From contig CALNXK010000023.1 of assembly GCA_942486035.1 (NCBI GenBank), forward strand, positions 1,782,001-1,846,000: a stretch of DNA of 64,000 nt, given 5' to 3'. Position 1 is the first letter of the stretch; each line of letters starts with the position of its first letter. This DNA comes from Porites lobata. Lineage: Eukaryota; Cnidaria; Anthozoa; Scleractinia; Poritidae. A program made the translations under genes and the position numbers. Below, in pieces: positions 14,701-23,200 of the stretch. The notes below the pieces were generated by a model. That model was given only the letters and a program-made list of their open reading frames with translations, was not told where the DNA came from and made no database searches.

Positions 14701-17700
14701 CATTGGAAAACTCTTTCAAGTAAAGGACATTTTACCCTTGCTATACTGAATAATTCTGATGGTGTTTTGGCTGTAAACAAGAATTGATTAGGGAAGAACG
14801 TTGTAGGCAATTGTGCTTGTCATTTTTCTGGTCGTTTTTTACTTTTTCTAGTCATTTACCGTTGCATTCGAAGTAAACGGTGAAAATGTGATGCGTGCTC
14901 TTTGTTTTTGTAGATATTCAGTATTCGGACTTGGATCCAGACTCTATAGTAATTTCTGTGCCTTTGGTCACTTTGTGGATGATCATCTACGGCAACTTGG
15001 GGCTCAGCCTATTTTGCCTATGGGGGAGGGGGACGAGTTGAGTGGTCAGGAGGAGTCGTTCCTAGAGTGGGCCAGGAACGCATTCAAGGTAAAACTAGTA
15101 ACAAATCCATATTATCTTGACTATTTTGCTCTTATGTTAAAGAAAATTGGTTCAATTTGGGTTTTTTAATTCCTTTGCTTCTAGCACAAATTTCTTTTCA
15201 TGCTAGACCATTACGTCGTCTTAATCGGATGTACGTATTATCAGGAAGATTAAGCGAAAAAAAACCCCGCGACGACATTAATGACGGCGCGCGCAGATCT
15301 AAAAAGTTAAACCAATGACAGAGCGGCAAATAGGTCATTTACACGATAACGTCTTTTTACTAATAAAATGACGTCATCGTGCAAATGGCCTATTGTCTAC
15401 CAAAAATCGCAATCAGTCCCTCCACGCACTTTCGTATTCACCGTCATGTGACGTCACGAGAGTTTGCTAAATATGGTTATTGACCAAGGTATCGAAGCCA
15501 CTGCGCAATCACTGCGCCTAAGAATCAGATACTAAATCAGCCCCTGCGACCACTCTTTGTTAAAAGAACATTGAAGGTGAGTTAGTGATACTGTCTTATT
15601 TCAGGCGGCTTGTGATTCGTTTGGCGTGAAGGAAGAAGCCGCGAACAAAGTGGTCAGTGAATCACTGAAAAACATGGCCACCGGGTGGAGTCCAGGCCAC
15701 TATCGTTGGGTAGAAGACCAGCGGAAAGCTATGGACCCCTGCGCAAGTAAGTTCATGAGGGGACGCTATATAAAACTAGCCTTTTACGTAAGAAGTTCTC
15801 TCAACTGAACAAGCAGGAGCCGAAAGAACGTTCGTTTCATCTCGACGTTAACAATGTCCTTTCATGTTCTCCGTTAAAAACCGCGCTATAACAGTGTATA
15901 CCCACACCTGTCTAAGCAACTTTTTAATTATGAGTTAGCAGTGTGTGCAAGGAAACTGTGTTTCGATTGTTGAAAAGTAGTATATGACTGCAAATGTGTG
16001 GATTCACAGCGGCACTACTGTAAAATAAGCCTTACAAACTTCTGGGCCACAAAGCCTTATCAAGATATTGTGTATTTAAAATAGTTGCTCAGCAGCGATG
16101 ACGAAGTAAATCCTGCTCATGTTATATTGTTTTGTATTCTAGATCTTTCCAAAGCATATAACAAGAAAGTTTGCCCTGCAAAAGTTATTTCAGTGAGTGA
16201 ACTTCAGTCCAAGAAATCCAGGTATAAACTGCGGACTCCTCGTTGGTAATTTTGTTGTGGGATACAAAGGGTGCACTTTGTTTGCATTGTGGACTTTGTA
16301 GGTTTTTATCGTCTTTTCCGCGGGATATATTGCTACTTATTTCCAAGGATAAAATAATTATAGGGATAGTAAAATGACGTCATCGTGAAAGTGGCCCATT
16401 GCGATCAGCTTCTGGTTTTTCCCGCGCTTTATGTACAATTGCCCTCAGTTGCCTGAAGTTCTGTGCCTGCTGTGACTGGGCAATATGACAATCAGTTTTG
16501 AGTTTGATTCTGGGACACCTAAGTGGCACTTATTTGAATCGAAACATTGAAAGTTCCATCGCATTGTCTTAATAAACCCTCTCAGTCCTGTACTTACTTT
16601 TCTTTTCATCAGTCGTTCCACTATTTTGGTGAAACTAGACATCGAAGGAAATAGAAAACAATTGGCATTTGAACCAGGAGATCACGTGGCTATATTTCCC
16701 GCCAACAAAGCTGATCTAGTGCAGCAGCTGATTAACGTGACGCACGATAAACCTGATCCAAACCAACCAATCAGGATTGAAGTCGCTCGAGAGGATTCAG
16801 GTAAACCACCAGCCAACGTTTATGGTTATTGCTGTTTGAAATCAATTCTGTGCCGAAGTCATTACTTAGGGCCTGTTTACATAGCCTGCGTAGCAAGCGT
16901 TTCCTCGCGAGGTTCGTCTAGGAAGCTAGGACAAGAGCTCGCGCAATAACTCGATTGGAAACGCTTGCTACGCAGGCTACTGTTTACATGGAGGTGGGGG
17001 ATCGTAGATAGATGAGGGTTACCCCACCTAAGAGCGTTACCTCACCTACCTGGGGTCCCCCATCTCCATATAAACAGGCCCTTAGTGACTTGGCCCAAAA
17101 ATATATTCCTCCTGTAGAGTTATGAAGAAGATATCTATGAAACAAATTTTGTCAGGGAGTAATAACCATAATAATGTTTTTGGTGATTTAATATGCGGGC
17201 CGAGATATTATTTAAACTTGAAAAAATTTGGCACACGTCTCAATCCTTGTTGATCCTTCCAGTTCTTAAAACAGACGACAGGAAAGAGTTTCAGTGCCTA
17301 AATTTAGTCCTAAAGTAACAAAACTGGACCATTACTTTTGGAATTTAATTGATGCTAAGACAAGTTTTAGCTTTTTCGGAAATAGCAGACTGCTCTACAT
17401 CATCATCATCGTTATCATGTCTCATCGCGCCAGTAGGCCCAAAAGGCCTCCACGCTGTTTGACCAACACTTTCTGTCTTGTGCTTCCGCTTTGGCTACTT
17501 CACAGCTTCACATAGCCACTTTAATTGTATCAACGCTAAATGTAGCCTGTTTGTTTTGTCTAGGCAAACAAAGCAGGTTAAAAACATGGGAGCCGTTTCA
17601 TCGTTTTTCACCTGGATGTACTTTGCGAGAGGCACTGACAAGGTACCTCGACATAACAAGTATTCCAACACCTCAGATGCTTAGCTACCTTGCAAGACTG

Positions 17701-20165
17701 GTAAGTTGATTGACATGTCGTGTGCTTTTTAAATCATTTTGGCATCCTTCAGTCTTCGGACTATGGTTTCGTGCTCTGATTTGCGGTTCTCGAACATCGC
17801 CTTGCATGGCTGGGAAGACCAATTTGGGAATGACAGTCCCTTCCGCACATTGAGCTGATGTGATCAGTTGCTGCTGTGATTTAGAGGTGGCATATCCACA
17901 TCGTGGTACTTCGTCTACTATTCCTGGTCGAATTGGAATTTGGAAATGTTAGTTTTTGAGGAGAGGGGAAAAACCCCAGCACCCGGACAAAAAGCTTTCG
18001 GAGCAAACGAGAGAACCAAGAACAAACTCATTCACATATGGCGTCGACGCAGGGATTTGAACCCGGGCAACATTGGTTGGAGGGGAGTGCTAATCCCTTA
18101 CTCCCCATTATGGGGTGAGACTGTCCAGAGGCGGATGTAGGATTTTTGATTGGAGGAGGGGAGAAGGGATTATTATATGCATTTGGGGTGTGAAGTCGAA
18201 GTGTATCTGGGATAAGAAATGAAGTACACAGCGCCCAAGAACCCTCCCCCCGGTTCTTGATTGAACTTAGTGCCAAACGTGACATATTTTTGATAAAACG
18301 AATTTTTGAAAAAATGGTTTGACTTTCAACTGTCATATGTTTTTTTAGGCAACAAACCCATCAGAAAAAGAAAGACTCGAAGAGCTTGGCAAGGTATATA
18401 AAGCAATTCAATTCCGAATTTGTTGCCATACAATTTCTAGAGATAACATTATTGTATTGTTTCTCGTGTTGTAATTCAGGGTGGAAGACAGTATGAGGAC
18501 TGGGCTCAAAGCAAAGAGTGCAATATGCTGGAAACGCTGCAGGAGTTTCCTTCCGTGCAAGCAACCGCTGACCTATTAATGACGCAGCTGCCAGCTTTGC
18601 AACCGGTAAAATAGAACACACGACTATCATAACACACCACCAACACCACCCCGAACGGAAGAGATTTATTTCATTAATATGAAATGAGGAAAAAGCTCAC
18701 AATTTACCTTTCATAAAAAAACTATATAAGCTTGTTCAAATCCGTTACATAAATACTAAATACTTGTTCTTTTACAGAGGTTCTACTCAATTTCGTCCTC
18801 CCTCGACGTTTATGGAAACGAAATTCACATTACAGCTGCAGTAGTTGAATATTACAAAAGAGGTAAGTGATTCTACCAAAACTATTCAAGTTTGGCTAAC
18901 TCGAGGAAATACTAATCGATTCTTCAACCCCCCCCCCTCCCCCCCGCCCTTTACGTTAAAGAAGGTCATTTTCCGAATATATTCTCACGTGTCCGCTACG
19001 TAGGCAGGCTATCAGGCTAAATGTGTAGTTGAAGACGATGACACGTATCATACACAACTGTTCATCTTTTACAGGAGGTCATGGACCACTTCATCAAGGG
19101 GTGTGCTCCAAGTGGCTTCAGCAGCTGAAACCTGGAGACATGGTTCCCTGTTACATTAGACAGTAAGTCTTTATGTTGAGTGAGTTGGCATTTTTAGTGA
19201 TTTTCATGAACCCATAGGATCTTTGACTGTTTTCAAGTGCCTTGTGAGACAGTCGTTCTCTTTTTGTTTTATTTAGTGCTCAAGCCTTCCACCTTCCATC
19301 GGATGGCTCGGTGCCAGTTATCCTGGTAGGGAATGGGACGGGTATCGCACCTTTCCGCTCATTCTGGCAACAGAGAATGTTTGATATTAACAACAAATGT
19401 CCACCAAAGTCAGCAATAACAGGTCAAAGACAGTGGGGAGACATACGACTGTTTTTCGGCTGCAGAAATCCGCAACACGACGATATCTATCACGATGAAC
19501 TCCAGAACGCGGTGGAGAACAAAGCATTGACTAGAGTATCCACCGGATACTCCAGAGACAAGAAAAAGCTAAAGGTAAATCGACTAAATTCTGCCCGTGT
19601 TACAGGTTTCATAGAGAGGGGAAGTCGTTACGTCACATTGCCGTGGTAACAGAATTTCTGCATGACAACAAACCGAAAATGTCTCTTAAAAAGTGAATTT
19701 GCACTGTTTCACACTTCATCGATCCTATTCATTTTCATCTAATTTGTCAAATGTTGACAGATTTTCTGGAGTTGAATCCGAAAGGACCGTATCAAGAGTC
19801 TATCAAAGTTAAGAAAAAGAAAAAGAAAAAGAAAATTTCTGTGTTTTGTTCACCTACTCCATAAAGCGGCAAGTGAAATTAGGAAGTTTCATGTCGCAAT
19901 CGTGCAACGACGGCTAAAAAAGTAAATGTAAATATAAATGTAAATGTAAATGTAAATGTAAATGTAAATGTAAATGTCGCGATTGAGAGGACAAACATAC
20001 ATGTCCTCTTTACATAGCTTTTTTACAGTGGGCTCGGACATCAGCATACTAAGGGCGCCGATGGCAGCCGCTATCAGTCCATTTATGAGCCCACTGAACC
20101 CTCCCAGCCCATGATGAGTGATGATGTAAGTGATGAAGATAGACCACAACACCGGGAACTACGTC

Positions 20166-20209
<44 letters not shown>

Positions 20210-23200
20210 GAGTTATATGTGAACAAGGTTTGTGAGACGGGACCTCCGGTTTATCGTCCTTATCCGAGAAGACTTGAAAGTCTAATTATTTGCAGATGTC
20301 ATTACAAAGACAGCACTTTCTCCTCGGTTATTTTTAAGACCCTGAGTGTTGGTCCGGCCAGGATTCGAACTCGCGACCTCCCGCTCAGCAGACCGGCGCT
20401 CTCCCAACTGAGCTAACCGGGCGGCGGTTAAAAAAGGGACAGAAAAGCGTGATGCGCGTGCAAATTTGTTGTTTTGCTATTATAAACCTATTATTTTTGA
20501 CGTGCTAAAGCTCCCTATTGTTGTGATCCGGAAATTTGGCTACCTTGGTAACGTGACGTCACACTTCTCCTCTCCATTATAAAGCTCAAAGCTTTTTTAT
20601 AATATGGCTGTTTCCGCGAGAGGGCAAGATGAAGCGAATCCTGCGTTCCGATTGGTTACCTGTCAGGGCAGGATGAGTTGCTAAATTTATCCGGTATTTA
20701 CTAACAAGCTGTCTTAATGCTGGCATTGTTCTTGCTTTCTTTTTTTGCGTTTTACTGACTGATATTCCGGCAGCCATCTTGAGCTCACACTTGGTCAATA
20801 ACCGTATACTGCTACTCTGCACTGTCTTTTAAACTTTTTTAAGAATTAATACTGATGAACAGATTTATTCAAATTCAAGGCTATTTATGACTTGTGTTCG
20901 AATACTCTTTCTTTGGGCAGTCAGTGCTGTTATATGAAGAAATGAGAGTACAGTCAATTTCGGGAACCCTTTTTTTGTTGATGCTCTTTTGCTTTACGCA
21001 CTATGGGAAGGTCTTTTTAACTTGGATTTCAAAGGAAGATGCCCCTCATACAAAAGTATTATGTACAGCACAAGATACGAAGGGAAAAGAAGATCTTGAC
21101 AAGAGTCATAATAAATCTACGCTTCATTTCGATTCACAGCGTTACGTTCAAGATCTACTGAGAGAGGAATTCCCCAACATCTGCGAGCAGATACTTGACA
21201 ACGACGCGCATGTGTACGTGTGTGGAGCCGCTGCCATGGCTGAGGGCGTCAATAAAACCTTGCAGGTATTGTTTTGTATAGGATTTATAGTTGAATCTGA
21301 ATCTCCTGATACATTGCATATTGTTTCCAAACACTTTTCAACTTTCCGTGGAGGTATACATTCACCTAGAAAATCACTCTTGAAAAATCGAAAAAGAAGA
21401 AGAGAAGGACGTCTCCTTTTCCATCAAACGATTTCTTTTTTTCATTCATATTTGCGACTGCTTAACCTGCGAAAACATCCGTTCCTCCCAGCGGCGAAGA
21501 GCGAGGAGAAACGGATGTTTTCGCAGACTAGCGACTGCTAAGTCTAATTCTTAAAACCTCATCTGTTGCCTTTTTTTTAATTAACAGACTTTGATCGCGG
21601 ATCGTCTTAAACTGTCTCCTGAGGAAGCAGTAGAATTCATACGGAAAATGAAGGTAAATATTTAAGGAAAAGTCAGGCTCCTATAAAACCCATGACATGT
21701 TTACAATTAATGCGAACGGTCAGGTATTGTAATACTCTTCTGTAAACCCAAATTATTCTTTAACCTTAAGATGGAAGTTAAAAGAATTATTAAAGGCATT
21801 ATTATACATTGGAATCAACATCTGTCTTGTAATTCGCTAAGAGCCTACAGGTAATTTTGGAAATCATGGTAACTTACGGAATAGTTAGTTATCTGCTAGC
21901 AGATTAGTAATTCCTCTGTAGATAGCACGGGCAATGCCTGATTTCCAAGAGTAGTGTCAAACTGTGTTCTATGCGATGCTCTGTTTGTCCTTATTTTATT
22001 CAAAATAATGTATAATAAAACAACTTTTAGATTCGGTTTTTGTGATATCCGGAATAATTAAGGTCTCGGTAAGAGTTATCAACCTCGGCCTTCGGCTCGG
22101 CTGATAACACTTACCTCAACCTTGATTATTCCGGATATCACAAAATCTCATCGAGTGATTGTTTATTATTAAAAACTGAATCATTGGATAATGCAAGTCT
22201 AGGCATCATAGTGTAGGAGCCATTATACCATGCTCTCCAAATATGGTAACTGTACGCATCTACTTAAAATTAAAAAGAAGCTGAAAATCGGTTGTTTTAA
22301 CAAATAAAGTCGGGAAGAATTCTCGATATTTTGTGTGCGTTTTTAATATTACAATTGCTCCACTCGAACTTGTTGGATATCAGATTATTATAGCCAACTC
22401 GGCGCTACGCGCCCCCTTGGCTTTCCACCATCTCATATCCAACGCGCACTCGTGGAATAATTATTAAATATTATTATTTACATCATATTCCAGACTTCTA
22501 ATCGGTATCACGAGGATATTTTTGGTGTAGCTCAGAGAAACAAGGCTGAGCCAAAGGAGTCGAGGTAAATGTAACAAAAAATTAAACGATTCCGTGCATG
22601 GTTAAATAGAAAAAAGATTTCAACACGAACCCTTTCCACATTTACGCCCTCCACTGGCTCTTCCCTTACAAAGTACCAGTTGGAGAAATTTTCTTTCCCA
22701 GAGTTGTTAAGATTGAAAGTAGAATGTAATTTGCGTTTGGAGCGCCTGTCTTTCTTGACTGTTCATGTGATTTGTTAAAACTGACTCGCACCCGACTTGC
22801 TTGACCAATCAGCATCTTTCAGGACGAGTGTTCCGCCCTCTCTTACAAGTCAGTTCTATACTCAGCTCATATATATACTCATATTTTAACGTCCTCTGTG
22901 ATCCCTAATATTAATGAACATGGAATTTTATTACTGTTCTAGAATTTGTTTTAATGTAGGAATTTTCCTAGCCACATAAATCACATTTTGTGTATAGTTC
23001 CTTTTGTGATCTGTCAACAGTTTCTGCTTACGTTTCACTTGCTCAGTCCAAAATAATATCATTTTCAAATCTGCAAGCTGTGTTGGACAAGCAAAAAGAA
23101 ACTCTCTATGATCGCCCCATGTAAGGACATTTAAGGCGGTCTTGGATTCTGAATTCCAGGCACTGGATTCCTGATTCCAATCCTTAGTGGGATTCCGGAT

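Noticed and set aside
19889..20152. 87-codon minus-strand frame with a hydrophobic stretch (GLGGFSGLINGLIAAAIGAL)
   Set aside because: It lies entirely inside the SINE body and its tail; the YIYIYI run is the translated microsatellite.
20345..20425. Functional tRNA gene on the minus strand
   Set aside because: The cloverleaf is nearly complete but has acceptor- and anticodon-stem mismatches, and it continues directly into a SINE body and hexamer tail.
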